Source of the DNA: Nocardioides luteus
GTDB lineage: Bacteria; Actinomycetota; Actinomycetes; Propionibacteriales; Nocardioidaceae
Direction of reading: 5' to 3'
Length of the DNA stretch: 64,000 nucleotides
Assembly: GCF_015752315.1 (NCBI RefSeq)
Contig: NZ_JADOVJ010000001.1
Coordinates: 5,626,001-5,690,000, forward strand
The notes under the pieces are model-generated. The model was given only the letters and a program-made list of their open reading frames with translations, was not told the DNA's origin and ran no database searches. Shown here piece by piece: positions 48,917 to 57,966 of this stretch. Both the position numbers and the translations under genes were made by a program. The stretch's first letter is position 1; each line of letters opens with the position of its first letter.

Positions 48917-49239
48917 CCACCACACCCACCCTTCCCGAGATGTGCGCGGCCCTGGGCGACCAGACCCGCTGGGACATCCTCACCCGGCTGGGGCAGGAGA
49001 CCATGTCTGCCTCCGCCCTGGCCCGGGTGCTCCCGGTCAGCCGCCAGGCGATCGTCAAGCACCTCGACGTACTCTCCGACGCCGGCCTCGTCACCGCCGA
49101 GCGCCGCGGCCGCGAGATCGTCTACGCCGCCCTCGGCTCCCGCCTCAACGCCCTCGCCCACGAGCTCGACCGCATCGGCAACGCCTGGGACACCAGGCTC
49201 CGCGCCCTCAAGTCCCTCGCCGAGGCGACGGACGACTGA
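48913..49239 (+). CDS. ArsR family transcriptional regulator
   Basis: A 108-residue winged-helix regulator: PEMCAALGDQTRWDILTRLG, then ALARVLPVSRQAIVKHLDVLSDAGLVTAERRGREIVY, which covers the recognition helix and wing. No ArsR metal-binding ELCVCDL motif is present; the single cysteine (MCAALGD) is unlikely to suffice. It is of the non-metal class usually paired with SRPBCC proteins. GTG at 48913 overlaps the stop of that partner. The likely operator is the TTGCAA repeat upstream. Confidence 0.88.
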   Translation: MTTTPTLPEMCAALGDQTRWDILTRLGQETMSASALARVLPVSRQAIVKHLDVLSDAGLVTAERRGREIVYAALGSRLNALAHELDRIGNAWDTRLRALKSLAEATDD

Positions 49240-49252
49240 CGCAAGAGAGGTC

Positions 49253-50755
49253 TCACGCACCCCACCCGATCGCCAGCTCGACCGCCCGCCGCCACCGAGC
49301 GAACTCGGCGTCCCGCGCGGCAGCGGACATGGCGGGCCGCCACTCGGCCGCCCGGCGCCAGTGCCGTCGCAGGACCTGCCGGTCGGGCCAGTAGCCGGCC
49401 CCGAGACCGGCCGCGTAGGCGGCACCTCGGGAGACCGTCTCGGCCACCATGGGACGTACGACGGGGATGTCGAGGAAGTCGGCGATGGTCTGCATGAGGA
49501 GGTTGTCGGCGGTCATGCCGCCGTCGACTGCCAGCTGCGTCAGCGGGGCGGCGGCGTCGGCGTTCATCGCGTCGATGACCTCGCGGGTCTGCCAGGCGGT
49601 CGCCTCGAGGACGGCGCGACACAGGTGCGCCTTCGTGACGTACGACGTCAGCCCGACGATCACGCCGCGGGCATCGGGCTCCCAGTGCGGTGCGTAGAGG
49701 CCGGTGAACGCCGGGACGACGTAGCAGCCACCGTTGTCGGCGACGGTCAGCGCCTGGGTCTCGATCTCCGCGGCCGAGCGAATCAGCCCGAGGCTGTCGC
49801 GGAACCACTGCACGAGCGAGCCGGCGACCGCGATCGAGCCTTCCAGCGCGTACGCCGCAGGCTCACCCTCCATCGCATGCGCGACCGTGGTGATCAGCCC
49901 GTGCTGCGAGCGCACCGGCGACGTGCCAGTGTTGAGGAGCAGGAACCCGCCGGTGCCGAAGGTGCACTTCGCGTCGCCGCGGTCGAACCCCGCCTGCCCG
50001 AACAGCGACGCCTGCTGATCGCCGATCACCGCCGTCAACCGGATGCCCTCGATCGGCGCGACCGTGGTCCCGAAGGAGGAGACGGTGGGCCGGATCTCGG
50101 GGAGCATCGCCCGCGGGACCCGCATCGCCGCCAGCAGCTCCGGATCCCAGTCGAGCGTGTGGAGGTTCATCAGCATCGTCCGGCTGGCGTTGGTCACGTC
50201 GGTGACATGAACCCCGCCGGAGACCCCGCCGGTCAGGTTCCAGACCAGCCACGAGTCCATCGTCCCGAACAGCAGGTCCCCGCGCTCCGCCCGCTCCCGC
50301 AACGCCGGAGACGAGTCGAGCAGCCAGCGCACCTTCGGCCCGGAGAAGTACGTCACCAACGGCAGCCCGCTCCGAGCCTGGATCTCCGCCTCGGGCATGT
50401 CGGCGGCGACAGCGGGCAGCACGGCGGCGGACCGGGTGTCCTGCCACACGATGGCGTTGTGGACCGGCCGACCGGTGTGCCGGTCCCACACCACCGTGGT
50501 CTCGCGCTGGTTGGTGATCCCGAGCCCGACGACCTGGTCCACGGAAGCACCCGCATCCGCGAGCGCCTCCGGCATCACCCGGCGGACGATGTCCCAGATC
50601 TCCATGGGGTCGTGCTCGACCCAGCCCGCGCGCGGATAGTGCTGATGGTGCTCCCGCTGCGCCAGCGAGACCATCCGGCCCTCGCGGTCGAAGAGCATGC
50701 ACCGGGTCGAGGTCGTGCCCTGGTCGAGCGCGGCCACGTACCGCGGAACACTCAT
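49253..50755 (-). CDS. glpK: Glycerol kinase (first copy)
   Basis: A 500-residue FGGY-family kinase that makes glycerol 3-phosphate. It opens [19 protein letters not shown], the phosphate-binding DxGT loop. [25 protein letters not shown] is the glycerol kinase signature, [12 protein letters not shown] and LEGSIAVAG are ATP-site motifs, and [14 protein letters not shown] is the second FGGY motif. It is a paralogue of the kinase at 52578 and clearly different in sequence. Its ATG overlaps the stop of the IclR regulator by 4 nt. Confidence 0.95.
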   Translation of the reverse strand: MSVPRYVAALDQGTTSTRCMLFDREGRMVSLAQREHHQHYPRAGWVEHDPMEIWDIVRRVMPEALADAGASVDQVVGLGITNQRETTVVWDRHTGRPVHNAIVWQDTRSAAVLPAVAADMPEAEIQARSGLPLVTYFSGPKVRWLLDSSPALRERAERGDLLFGTMDSWLVWNLTGGVSGGVHVTDVTNASRTMLMNLHTLDWDPELLAAMRVPRAMLPEIRPTVSSFGTTVAPIEGIRLTAVIGDQQASLFGQAGFDRGDAKCTFGTGGFLLLNTGTSPVRSQHGLITTVAHAMEGEPAAYALEGSIAVAGSLVQWFRDSLGLIRSAAEIETQALTVADNGGCYVVPAFTGLYAPHWEPDARGVIVGLTSYVTKAHLCRAVLEATAWQTREVIDAMNADAAAPLTQLAVDGGMTADNLLMQTIADFLDIPVVRPMVAETVSRGAAYAAGLGAGYWPDRQVLRRHWRRAAEWRPAMSAAARDAEFARWRRAVELAIGWGA

Positions 50756-51522
50756 GCCGCCCGGCCGTGACCGAGCGCCCGCGAGATCGATCTGGAGACG
50801 CCGACGACCTCCTCGACGAGATCCGAGCGAGGCAGTCCACGTGCGTCGCACAGTCGCACCACCGGCCCTGCGATGCCCACGGCCGCCACCACGTACCCAC
50901 CCCGGTCCCGCACCGGAGCCGCGATCCCGGCCAGCTCCGGGCGCGCCTCGGAGACGGCCGAGGCCCACCCGGTGTCGCGCGCGTCCGCCAGCGCCCGCAG
51001 CAGCGCCGACCGGTCGGTGATCGTCCGGAAGGTCAGCCGGTCCAGCGGCTGTCCGACGACGCTGCGGGCGGCGCCGGGATCGAAGGCGACCAGCACCTTC
51101 CCGAGGGCGGTGGCGTGCAATGGGAGCGACCGGCCGGTGTCCATCACCTGCACCCCCGGCCCCGCCCGGAAGACATGGTGCGCCACCACGGCAGCGCCGT
51201 CGCGGTAGGCCGCGATCCGCGCCTCCTCTCCCGTACGCGCCGCCAGCGTGTCCACCCAGTTCAGCGTCTCCGAGCGCAGCTCGTTGAGGTCCAGGGTCAC
51301 GGACCCGAGATGGAGCAGCCCGGAGCCCAGCAGATAGCGCCCGGTCGCAGGCTCCTGGTCGACGAACCCGGCCCCCGCCAACGTACGCAGCAACCCGTGC
51401 GCCGTCGGCTTCGCCAGCCCCACCGCAGCCGCCAGCTCACCGAGAGCCATCGGTTCACTCTCGGCGGAGAGCACGCGTAGCAGCGCAGCCGCCCGCTCGA
51501 CGGATTGCACGGTCCGAGACAT
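50752..51522 (-). CDS. IclR family regulator of the glycerol locus (GylR-like)
   Basis: A 256-residue regulator. The winged helix is [20 protein letters not shown], then [20 protein letters not shown]. The effector domain (about 75-250) contains [20 protein letters not shown], the IclR signature, and [21 protein letters not shown]. It is transcribed with the first glpK and divergent from glpF-glpK2, like the Streptomyces GylR regulator of glycerol genes. ATG at 51522. GTTCGG/CCGAAC half-sites in the gap are likely binding sites. Confidence 0.92.
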   Translation of the reverse strand: MSRTVQSVERAAALLRVLSAESEPMALGELAAAVGLAKPTAHGLLRTLAGAGFVDQEPATGRYLLGSGLLHLGSVTLDLNELRSETLNWVDTLAARTGEEARIAAYRDGAAVVAHHVFRAGPGVQVMDTGRSLPLHATALGKVLVAFDPGAARSVVGQPLDRLTFRTITDRSALLRALADARDTGWASAVSEARPELAGIAAPVRDRGGYVVAAVGIAGPVVRLCDARGLPRSDLVEEVVGVSRSISRALGHGRAA

Positions 51523-51540
51523 TGGGTAAAAGCGTAGGGG

Positions 51541-51630
51541 CCGAACAAATTCCGGGCACCGGGTTCGGAGATCCAGGACCGACCGGGTGCCACCCGGTGA
51601 AACACGGCCGCGTTCGGCGATGCCGAACGC
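51541..51630. promoter_or_regulatory. Operator region of the divergent glycerol locus
   Basis: The 181-bp gap between the IclR and glpF starts holds repeated half-sites. GCGTTCGGC (51610-51618) and GCCGAACGC (51622-51630) form a perfect 9-bp inverted repeat, CCGAAC (51541-51546) and GTTCGG (51563-51568) a wider one, and ACCGGGT/ACCCGGT (51582-51598) a third. The shared GTTCGG element suggests binding by the IclR-type regulator encoded next to it. Confidence 0.55.
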
Positions 51631-51703
51631 ACCCCGTTGTGACGCCCGTCACGCCTCCCTACGGTGCACAGGTCCGCCAGACCCCACACGGCAGGAGCAG
51701 CGC

Positions 51704-52522
51704 ATGAAGACAGACAGAAAGCTCATCGGGGAGCTCAGCGCCGAGTTCGCCGGAACGATGATCCTGATCCTCTTCGGCGTCGGCGTGGTCGCGCAGGTCG
51801 TGACCGGCGACGGCGGCCTGGGCGACCACGACTCGATCGCCTGGGCCTGGGGGATCGGGGTGATGCTGGGCATCTACACCGCGGGACGGATCAGCGGCGC
51901 CCACCTCAACCCGGCCGTCAGCCTCGCCATGGCGGTGTTCGGCGACTTCGAGTGGCGCAAGGTGCTGCCCTACAGCATCGCCCAGATCCTCGGCGCCTTC
52001 GTCGGTGCCCTGATCGTCCGCGCGGCCTACGGGGACGCCATCGCCAGCGTCGACCCCGGCCACACCCACGCCACCCAGGGCATCTTCTCGACGCTCCCGG
52101 GCAACGGCGACGCCGCGCTCGGCGTCACTCTCACCACCGCCTTCGCAGACCAGGTGATCGGCACCGCGATCCTGCTGTTCCTCATCATGGCCATCACCGA
52201 CGCGAAGAACTCGGCGCCCATCGCTTGGTTCTCGCCCGTCGCGATCGCGTTCGTGATCGTCGGGATCGGCATGGCCTGGGGCACCAACGCCGGCTACGCC
52301 ATCAACCCGGCCCGTGACTTCGGCCCGCGACTGGCCTCCTTCGTCACCGGCTACGACGGAGCCTGGGTGACCGCCGCCGGCGATCTCTACTTCTGGATCC
52401 CGATCGTGGCCCCGCTTGTCGGTGGACTCATCGGTGCCGGAGCGTACAAGGTGTTGATCGCACGCTTCTTGCCCGCCGAGGAGGAGGCTGAGGAGACCAG
52501 CGACCTGCCCGCCGCCGCCTGA
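51704..52522 (+). CDS. glpF: Aquaglyceroporin / glycerol uptake facilitator
   Basis: A 272-residue channel of the MIP family with six hydrophobic segments and two half-helices. The first NPA box is [20 protein letters not shown], and the second is [14 protein letters not shown], where Asp after NPAR is the glycerol-facilitator marker. It admits glycerol by facilitated diffusion for trapping by the kinase encoded 55 bp downstream. ATG at 51704 follows GCAGGAGCAGC. Confidence 0.94.
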   Translation: MKTDRKLIGELSAEFAGTMILILFGVGVVAQVVTGDGGLGDHDSIAWAWGIGVMLGIYTAGRISGAHLNPAVSLAMAVFGDFEWRKVLPYSIAQILGAFVGALIVRAAYGDAIASVDPGHTHATQGIFSTLPGNGDAALGVTLTTAFADQVIGTAILLFLIMAITDAKNSAPIAWFSPVAIAFVIVGIGMAWGTNAGYAINPARDFGPRLASFVTGYDGAWVTAAGDLYFWIPIVAPLVGGLIGAGAYKVLIARFLPAEEEAEETSDLPAAA

Positions 52523-52577
52523 CCACCGATCGCCCGCCCGACATCCCTGGACACAGCAAGAACCCGAAAGGACCGAC

Positions 52578-54095
52578 ATGCCCGACTACGTCGCAGCCGT
52601 CGACCAAGGCACCACCAGCACCCGCTGCATGATCTTCGACCACGGCGGCAACGAGGTGGCCCGCCACCAGCTCGAGCACGAGCAGATCATGCCGAAGGCG
52701 GGCTGGGTGGAGCACAACCCGGTGGAGATCTGGGAGCGCACCAGCTCGGTCATCCAGACCGCGCTCGGCCGCAAGGGACTCACGGACAAGGACATCGCCG
52801 CGCTCGGCATCACCAACCAGCGCGAGACCACGGTCGTGTGGAACAGGAAGACCGGCCGGCCCTACTACAACGCGATCGTCTGGCAGGACACCCGCACCGA
52901 CCGGATCGCCTCCGCCCTCGACCGGGACGAGCGCGGCGACATCATCCGCCGCAAGGCCGGCCTCCCGCCGGCCACCTACTTCGCCGGCGGCAAGATCCAG
53001 TGGATCCTGGAGAACGTCGACGGCGTCCGCGAGGCCGCGGAGAGCGGCGACGCCATCTTCGGCACCACCGACAGCTGGGTCGTCTGGAACCTGACCGGCG
53101 GACCCCACGGCGGCGTGCACGTCACCGACGTCACCAACGCCAGCCGCACCATGCTGATGAACCTCGAGACCCTCGACTGGGACGACGAGCTGCTCGGCTT
53201 CTTCGACATCCCGCGCCAGATGCTCCCCGAGATCCGGCCCTCCTCCGAGCCCAACGCCTACGGCACCACGCTCGCGAACGGACCCCTCAAGGGCGAGGTC
53301 CCGATCACCGGCATCCTCGGCGACCAGCAGGCGGCGATGGTCGGCCAGGTCTGCCTGGACGCCGGCGAGGCCAAGAACACCTACGGCACCGGCAACTTCC
53401 TCCTCCTCAACACCGGCCAGGAGCTCGTCCGCTCCGAGAATGGCCTCCTCACCACGGTCTGCTACCAGTTCGGCGACCAGCCCCCGACGTACGCCCTGGA
53501 GGGCTCGATCGCCGTCACCGGCTCCGCGGTGCAGTGGCTGCGCGACCAGCTGCGGGTGATCAGCAACGCCGCCCAGTCCGAGACGCTGGCCAAGGAGGTC
53601 GAGGACAACGGTGGGGTCTACTTCGTCCCCGCCTTCTCCGGTCTCTTCGCCCCCTACTGGCGCTCGGACGCCCGCGGCGTGATCGTCGGCCTGTCCCGGT
53701 TCAACACCAGCGGCCACATCGCCCGGGCGACCCTGGAGTCGATCTGCTACCAGAGCCGCGATGTCGCCGACGCGATGGAGAAGGACTCCGGCGTACGCCT
53801 CGAGGTGCTCAAGGTCGATGGCGGCGTCACCGTGAACGAGCTGTGCATGCAGATCCAGGCTGACGTCCTCGGTGTCGAGGTCAGCCGTCCGGTGGTCGCC
53901 GAGACGACCGCGCTCGGAGCGGCCTACGCGGCCGGCCTCGCCGTCGGGTTCTGGAAGGACACCGACGAGCTGCGCCAGAACTGGAACGAGTCCAAGCGCT
54001 GGCAGCCGGCCTGGTCCGAGGAGCAGCGCGAGGCCGGGTACGCGGGCTGGCGCAAGGCCGTGGACCGCACGCTGAACTGGGTCGACGTCGACTGA
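52578..54095 (+). CDS. glpK: Glycerol kinase (second copy)
   Basis: A 505-residue FGGY kinase. [21 protein letters not shown] is the phosphate loop (first 20 residues matching the paralogue closely), [25 protein letters not shown] the glycerol kinase signature, [13 protein letters not shown] and LEGSIAVTG the ATP motifs, and [13 protein letters not shown] the second FGGY motif. ATG at 52578 follows CGAAAGGACC. It is in one transcript with glpF, so it is probably the main catabolic kinase, while the copy at 49253 is expressed from the regulator's side. Confidence 0.95.
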   Translation: MPDYVAAVDQGTTSTRCMIFDHGGNEVARHQLEHEQIMPKAGWVEHNPVEIWERTSSVIQTALGRKGLTDKDIAALGITNQRETTVVWNRKTGRPYYNAIVWQDTRTDRIASALDRDERGDIIRRKAGLPPATYFAGGKIQWILENVDGVREAAESGDAIFGTTDSWVVWNLTGGPHGGVHVTDVTNASRTMLMNLETLDWDDELLGFFDIPRQMLPEIRPSSEPNAYGTTLANGPLKGEVPITGILGDQQAAMVGQVCLDAGEAKNTYGTGNFLLLNTGQELVRSENGLLTTVCYQFGDQPPTYALEGSIAVTGSAVQWLRDQLRVISNAAQSETLAKEVEDNGGVYFVPAFSGLFAPYWRSDARGVIVGLSRFNTSGHIARATLESICYQSRDVADAMEKDSGVRLEVLKVDGGVTVNELCMQIQADVLGVEVSRPVVAETTALGAAYAAGLAVGFWKDTDELRQNWNESKRWQPAWSEEQREAGYAGWRKAVDRTLNWVDVD

Positions 54096-54238
54096 CGGTC
54101 CCGGCCGATCGTCTGAAAAGGGCCCTGTTTGGGGTATGCGCGGGGCACCCCGGCCGACGTACGTTGCGAATGGGCCCGGCCGGGGCCCGGACCCTGCCTC
54201 GACCGGTCCGTTGGCACACCGACGACCAGGAGGCAGCA

Positions 54239-54829
54239 ATGTTCATCCAGATGATTCACGCGCCCTGTACCCGGCAGGACGAGGCCCACCGGCTGCTCGA
54301 CGAGTGGCGGCGCGACCTGGCACCGGGCGCGACCGGGTGGCTCGGCGGAACCTACGGGTTCACCGACGACGGCCAGCTCTGCGGCGTGGTCCGCTTCGAG
54401 TCCCGTGAGGCGGCGATGGCCAACTCCGACCGTCCCGAGCAGGGGGAGTGGGCGGCGCGGATGGCCGAGGTCATGGACGGGCCGATGGAGTACCACGACT
54501 GCGACGACGTCACGCTGCTCTTCGACGGCGGCTCCGACGACGCCGGGTTCGTGCAGATCATCCGCGGTCGGGTCGACGACCCGAGCCGGCTCAAGGCGAT
54601 GCTGGCCGACACCACCCAGCTGCACGAGGCGCGCCCCGACATCCTCGGCGGCACTCTCGCGATCGAGCCGGACGGCAGCTTCATCGAGACGGTCGCCTTC
54701 ACCAGCGAGGCCGAGGCGCGCGAGCGCGAGAAGGTCGAGCCCCCGGAGGACGTACGCCGCGAGCTCGACTACGTGATGAAGGGCGCGACCTTCTACGACC
54801 TCCACCACCCGTGGTTCGAGAGCGCCTGA
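54239..54829 (+). CDS. Tandem ABM-like (dimeric alpha/beta barrel) domain protein
   Basis: A 196-residue soluble protein that looks like an internal duplication. FIQMIHAPCTRQDEAHRLLDEW in the first half corresponds to FVQIIRGRVDDPSRLKAMLAD in the second, and GWLGGTYGFTDDGQLCGVVRFES to LGGTLAIEPDGSFIETVAFTS. Each half has the strand-helix-strand order of ABM or EthD-like domains. The protein ends DLHHPWFESA. ATG at 54239 follows CAGGAGGCAGC. It is followed after 11 bp by a VOC protein. Function unknown. Confidence 0.65.
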   Translation: MFIQMIHAPCTRQDEAHRLLDEWRRDLAPGATGWLGGTYGFTDDGQLCGVVRFESREAAMANSDRPEQGEWAARMAEVMDGPMEYHDCDDVTLLFDGGSDDAGFVQIIRGRVDDPSRLKAMLADTTQLHEARPDILGGTLAIEPDGSFIETVAFTSEAEAREREKVEPPEDVRRELDYVMKGATFYDLHHPWFESA

Positions 54830-54840
54830 AGGAGGCCGTG

Positions 54841-55227
54841 ATGCTGACCGACAGCAAGGTGATGGCGAACATCCCGGCCGCCGACCTCGAGCGGGCGCGT
54901 CGCTTCTACGCCGACAAGCTCGGGCTGGAGCCGGCCGACGAGAACCCCGGCGGGCTGGTCTACACGACGTCCGGCGGGACGTCCTTCCACCTCTACGAGA
55001 CCGACCAGGCGGGCAAGGCCGGACACACGATCGCCCAGTTCCACGTCGCCGACGTCCGCAAGGAGGTCGACGACCTCGGGGCCAAGGGCGTCACGTTCGA
55101 GCACTACGACATGCCGGGTGTGACCTGGGACGGAGACGTGGCCGGGATGGGCCCGGAGGGGCATGCCGCGTGGTTCAAGGACAGCGAGGACAACATCCTC
55201 TGCATCGACGACATGGTGCCTGCCTGA
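54841..55227 (+). CDS. VOC family (glyoxalase-like) protein
   Basis: A 128-residue protein with the two beta-alpha-beta-beta-beta modules of the vicinal oxygen chelate fold: NIPAADLERARRFYADKLGLEP in the first module, then GGTSFHLYET. VADVRKEVDDLGAKGVTFEHYD in the second module ends AAWFKDSEDNILCIDD. Likely metal ligands are the His of SFHLYE and an acidic residue near the end. It may be a lyase, dioxygenase relative or binding protein. ATG at 54841 is preceded by GAAGGAGGCCGTG, and the gene is in one unit with the tandem ABM-like gene. Confidence 0.85.
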   Translation: MLTDSKVMANIPAADLERARRFYADKLGLEPADENPGGLVYTTSGGTSFHLYETDQAGKAGHTIAQFHVADVRKEVDDLGAKGVTFEHYDMPGVTWDGDVAGMGPEGHAAWFKDSEDNILCIDDMVPA

Positions 55228-55260
55228 GGCGGGCACCTGCGACGGAGCGGTGGTCCCGGC

Positions 55261-55749
55261 TCAGCCGGGGCCCTCGCCCGCAGCCACGTGCTGGGCCAGG
55301 TACTGCTGGAGACCCACGCGGTCGATCGCGTCGAGCTGGGACTCGAACCAGTCGGCGTGCTTCTCCTCGTCGCGGATCATCTCCTCGAAGACCGCAGCGG
55401 TGCCGTGGTCCCCGAGCTGGTGACACTCGTCGCCGCCGGCGTTGAACTGCGCCACCGCGGCCCGCTCGCTCTCCAGGGCGAGGGTGAGCATCTCCTGAGC
55501 CGTCTCGCCGACCTGGATCGCGTTGAGCCGCTGCACGTTCGGGTGGCCGTCGAACATCAGGATCCGGTTGATCAGGTTGTCCGCGTCGCGCATCTCGTCG
55601 ATGGAGAGGTCGTAGAACACCTTCCCGAGCTTCGGCAGGCCCCAGTTGTCGAGCATCCGGGCATGCAGGAAGTAGGTGTTGGTGACGGTGAGCTCGAACG
55701 TGAGTGCCTCGTTGAGGAGCTCGACGACGCGTGGATCGACTGGCTGCAT
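55261..55749 (-). CDS. bfr: Bacterioferritin with altered ferroxidase residue
   Basis: A 162-residue ferritin-like protein of the Bfr family: LLNEALTFELTVTNTYFLHARMLDNWG, then SIDEMRDADNLINRILMFDGHPN and the last helix EEMIRDEEKHADWFESQLDAID. Compared with the usual DEMxHAD motif, the ferroxidase histidine (His54 in the E. coli protein) is Asp55 here, while Glu19, Glu52, the haem-binding Met53, and the Glu/His of the last helix are kept. That could change iron oxidation. ATG at 55749 follows GGAGGTGCGTC. It lies downstream of bfd. Confidence 0.88.
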   Translation of the reverse strand: MQPVDPRVVELLNEALTFELTVTNTYFLHARMLDNWGLPKLGKVFYDLSIDEMRDADNLINRILMFDGHPNVQRLNAIQVGETAQEMLTLALESERAAVAQFNAGGDECHQLGDHGTAAVFEEMIRDEEKHADWFESQLDAIDRVGLQQYLAQHVAAGEGPG

Positions 55750-55838
55750 GACGCACCTCCGGTAACGGGATCTGTCCCGATACTCGCACGGCACCCCGGG
55801 AGTGAGGACAGACTCAGTTTGCGACCGGTTGCGGTGGG

Positions 55839-56042
55839 TCAGCTAGCAGCGCCGTCGGCCGCCAGGTGCGAGCACTCCTGCGCGAGGTGCTGCGTGACCA
55901 GCTTCTTCACCGAGAAGATGCACGAGCCGCAGTCCTGAGCGGCGCCCGTGGAGCGGCAGATCGCGCTGACCGTACGGGCTCCGTCGGCCAGCGCGGCGTC
56001 GACGTCACGGTCGGTGACGACTCGGCACTGGCAGACGATCAT
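55839..56042 (-). CDS. bfd: Bacterioferritin-associated ferredoxin (BFD-like 2Fe-2S protein)
   Basis: A 67-residue 2Fe-2S protein. It begins MIVCQCRVVTDRDVDAALAD and the four cluster ligands are Cys4, Cys6, Cys38 and Cys41, the BFD spacing C-x-C ... C-x2-C. It should pass electrons to bacterioferritin to release stored iron. The gene is upstream of bfr on the same strand. Its start has no ribosome site: TAACCT (56054-56049 on the minus strand) ends 6 nt before the ATG, inside an IdeR-type box, so it is leaderless and repressed by iron. Confidence 0.92.
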   Translation of the reverse strand: MIVCQCRVVTDRDVDAALADGARTVSAICRSTGAAQDCGSCIFSVKKLVTQHLAQECSHLAADGAAS

Positions 56043-56046
56043 GAGA

Positions 56047-56065
56047 TTAGGTTAGCCGACCCTAA
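56047..56065. promoter_or_regulatory. IdeR/DtxR-type iron box over the bfd promoter
   Basis: TTAGGTTAGCCGACCCTAA matches the actinobacterial IdeR/DtxR consensus TTAGGTTAGGCTAACCTAA at 16 of 19 positions. It covers the -10 hexamer of bfd. IdeR with ferrous iron bound here would block transcription, so bfd (and bfr if co-transcribed) should rise under iron limitation. Confidence 0.8.
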
Positions 56066-56188
56066 GCGCGGTGACGAGAGGAGGTCTCAGTTCTTACCTT
56101 TCTTGCCACTCGGTCGACCCCGCGCGCAGATTCACATTCTCCCGGTATGGTCCAGGTCACATCACGCTCCCGGCCCTCGGAGGATCTC

Positions 56189-57601
56189 TTGCGCATCGCA
56201 GTCATCGGCACCGGCTTCGGCGGCCTGGCCGCCACGATCGAGCTCAAGAAGCGTGGTCACGACGACATCGTCGTGTTCGAGAAGGCCGGTGACGTCGGTG
56301 GCGTCTGGCGCGAGAACACCTATCCGGGAGCCGCCTGCGACGTACCGTCCAGCCTCTACTCCTTCTCCTTCGAGCCCAATCCGCACTGGCCCCACAAGTT
56401 CTCCCGCCAGCCGGCGATCCTCGACTACATCCACAAGGTCGTCGACAAGTACGACGTACGCCGCCACATCCGGTTCCACACAGAGGTGACGGCCGCGCGC
56501 TGGGACGACGAGGCGAAGACCTGGCAGCTCGACCTCAGCACGGGGGAGACCGAGACGGTCGACCTGTTCGTACCTGCCGTCGGTCAGCTCTCCCGGCCCT
56601 CGATCCCGAGCATTCCCGGCGCGGACAGCTTCCGCGGTGAGGCCTTCCACTCGGCCGAGTGGAACCACGACCTGAGCCTCGCCGGCAAGCGGGTCGCGGT
56701 GATCGGCACCGGCGCGAGCGCGATCCAGTTCGTGCCCGAGGTGCGGAAGGACGCGGCGAAGGTGCTTCTCTTCCAGCGCTCCGCGCCCTACATCGTGCCG
56801 CGCAAGGACTTCGAGCGCACCGACCCCGCCCGCCGCCTCCCGCAGCTGCTCGACCGCGCGAAGATCTGGACCCAGGCCGAGTGGCTGACCACGACCTTCC
56901 ACATCAAGCCGCTCTCCGCGGTCATGCGCACCTGGTCCAAGCGGCACATGAAGGCGCAGACCGCGGCCAAGCCGGGGCTCTTCGAGAAGGTCTGGCCCGA
57001 CTACCCGTTCGGCTGCAAGCGCGTCCTCTTCGCCGACGACTACCTGCCCGCCCTCGCCCAGCCCAACGTGGACGTGATCACCGACGACATCACCGAGATC
57101 ACCCCGACCGGCGTCACGACCGCTGACGGCCTGCACCACGAGGTCGACGTCATCATCTGGGGCACCGGCTTCAAGGCGACCGACTTCCTCGCCCCGATGA
57201 CGATCGCCGGCACCCAGGGCCGCGACCTGCACACCCACTGGAAGGACGGTGCCCACGCCTACCACGGCATGACCGTCCCCGGGTTCCCCAACCTGCTGAT
57301 CATGTACGGCCCCAACACCAACACCGGCGGCGGCTCGATCATCTACTTCCTCGAGACCCAGGCCCGCTACCTCGGCCGCTACGCCGACCACGTCGCCGAG
57401 GCCGGCCCGCTCGAGGTCCGGGCGGAGGTCGAGGAGGCCTACGACGCCCGGATCCAGGACCAGCTGGCCGACAGCGTCTGGAGCAAGTGCACCTCCTGGT
57501 ATCGGGAGAAGAACGGCCGCATCACCACCAACTGGCCCAGCATCTCCGCCCACTACCGACGCAGCGCCAGCTACCGGAAAGCCGACTACGCACGCGCTTG
57601 A
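56189..57601 (+). CDS. Flavin-containing monooxygenase, Baeyer-Villiger-like (second copy)
   Basis: A 470-residue FAD/NADPH monooxygenase. The first fold is IAVIGTGFGGLAATIELKKRG, and the FAD region reads GGVWRENTYPGAACDVPSSLYSF. The Baeyer-Villiger fingerprint is FRGEAFHSAEW, and the second fold is VAVIGTGASAIQFVPEV. IIWGTGFKATDFLAPM precedes the C-terminal LLIMYGPNTNTGGGS. The TTG at 56189 is chosen since GGAGG lies 8 nt upstream and the family starts just before the first fold; ATG at 56147 is in frame. It is of a different branch from the enzyme at 18585 and stands alone. Confidence 0.9.
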   Translation: MRIAVIGTGFGGLAATIELKKRGHDDIVVFEKAGDVGGVWRENTYPGAACDVPSSLYSFSFEPNPHWPHKFSRQPAILDYIHKVVDKYDVRRHIRFHTEVTAARWDDEAKTWQLDLSTGETETVDLFVPAVGQLSRPSIPSIPGADSFRGEAFHSAEWNHDLSLAGKRVAVIGTGASAIQFVPEVRKDAAKVLLFQRSAPYIVPRKDFERTDPARRLPQLLDRAKIWTQAEWLTTTFHIKPLSAVMRTWSKRHMKAQTAAKPGLFEKVWPDYPFGCKRVLFADDYLPALAQPNVDVITDDITEITPTGVTTADGLHHEVDVIIWGTGFKATDFLAPMTIAGTQGRDLHTHWKDGAHAYHGMTVPGFPNLLIMYGPNTNTGGGSIIYFLETQARYLGRYADHVAEAGPLEVRAEVEEAYDARIQDQLADSVWSKCTSWYREKNGRITTNWPSISAHYRRSASYRKADYARA

Positions 57602-57675
57602 GAACCGTCCTGATGGGTCTTTGTGCCCGATCTGTTCCTTCCCTTATGCGTGTGGTAGGCCACATACTCGAAGAG

Positions 57676-57894
57676 ATGACTACCTCAACCCCCCGGCGGC
57701 GACACTTCGCCGCGAGTCCGTTCAAGACTGATCCCGAGCCGGTCATTGAGCAGTTCGAGTCCGGAGACCTGGTCTCCCACGACTCATTCGGCCTGGGTCG
57801 GGTCGTCAACAAGGAAACGGCCGCAGTCACTGTCGACTTCGGTCCCCAGCTGGTTCGCATTCCCAGCCCCTTCCCCAAGCTTGCCAAGCTCTGA
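57676..57894 (+). CDS. Small KOW/DUF3553-like protein
   Basis: A 72-residue basic-N-terminus protein. After RRRHFAASPFKTDPEPVIEQ it has GDLVSHDSFGLGRVVNKETA with AVTVDFGPQLVRIPSP following, which resembles the Tudor/KOW-like DUF3553 domain (GDxVxHxxFGxGxVxxxxG ... VxFxxG) found in helicases of the UvrD class and in CarD-type factors. It may bind nucleic acid or RNA polymerase. ATG at 57676 is used; an in-frame ATG at 57646 is possible. A strong hairpin follows the stop. Confidence 0.6.
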   Translation: MTTSTPRRRHFAASPFKTDPEPVIEQFESGDLVSHDSFGLGRVVNKETAAVTVDFGPQLVRIPSPFPKLAKL

Positions 57895-57910
57895 CCTCGG
57901 TCTGAGCTGA

Positions 57911-57957
57911 ACAGAGATCGCCCTCCCCGAGCACTGCTCGAGGAGGGCGATCTCTGT
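57911..57957. terminator. Long bidirectional terminator hairpin
   Basis: ACAGAGATCGCCCTCC (57911-57926) and its exact complement GGAGGGCGATCTCTGT (57942-57957) form a perfect 16-bp stem. It is extended inward by CGAGC (57928-57932) and GCTCG (57936-57940) around an ACT loop. It sits between two converging genes and should stop both. There is no T-run on either side. Confidence 0.75.
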
Positions 57958-57966
57958 GTTCGAGGC

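Noticed and set aside
54096..54238. Regulatory hairpins between glpK and the tandem ABM-like gene
   Set aside because: Several short GC-only repeats are visible, but none stands out from what is expected in such GC-rich DNA.
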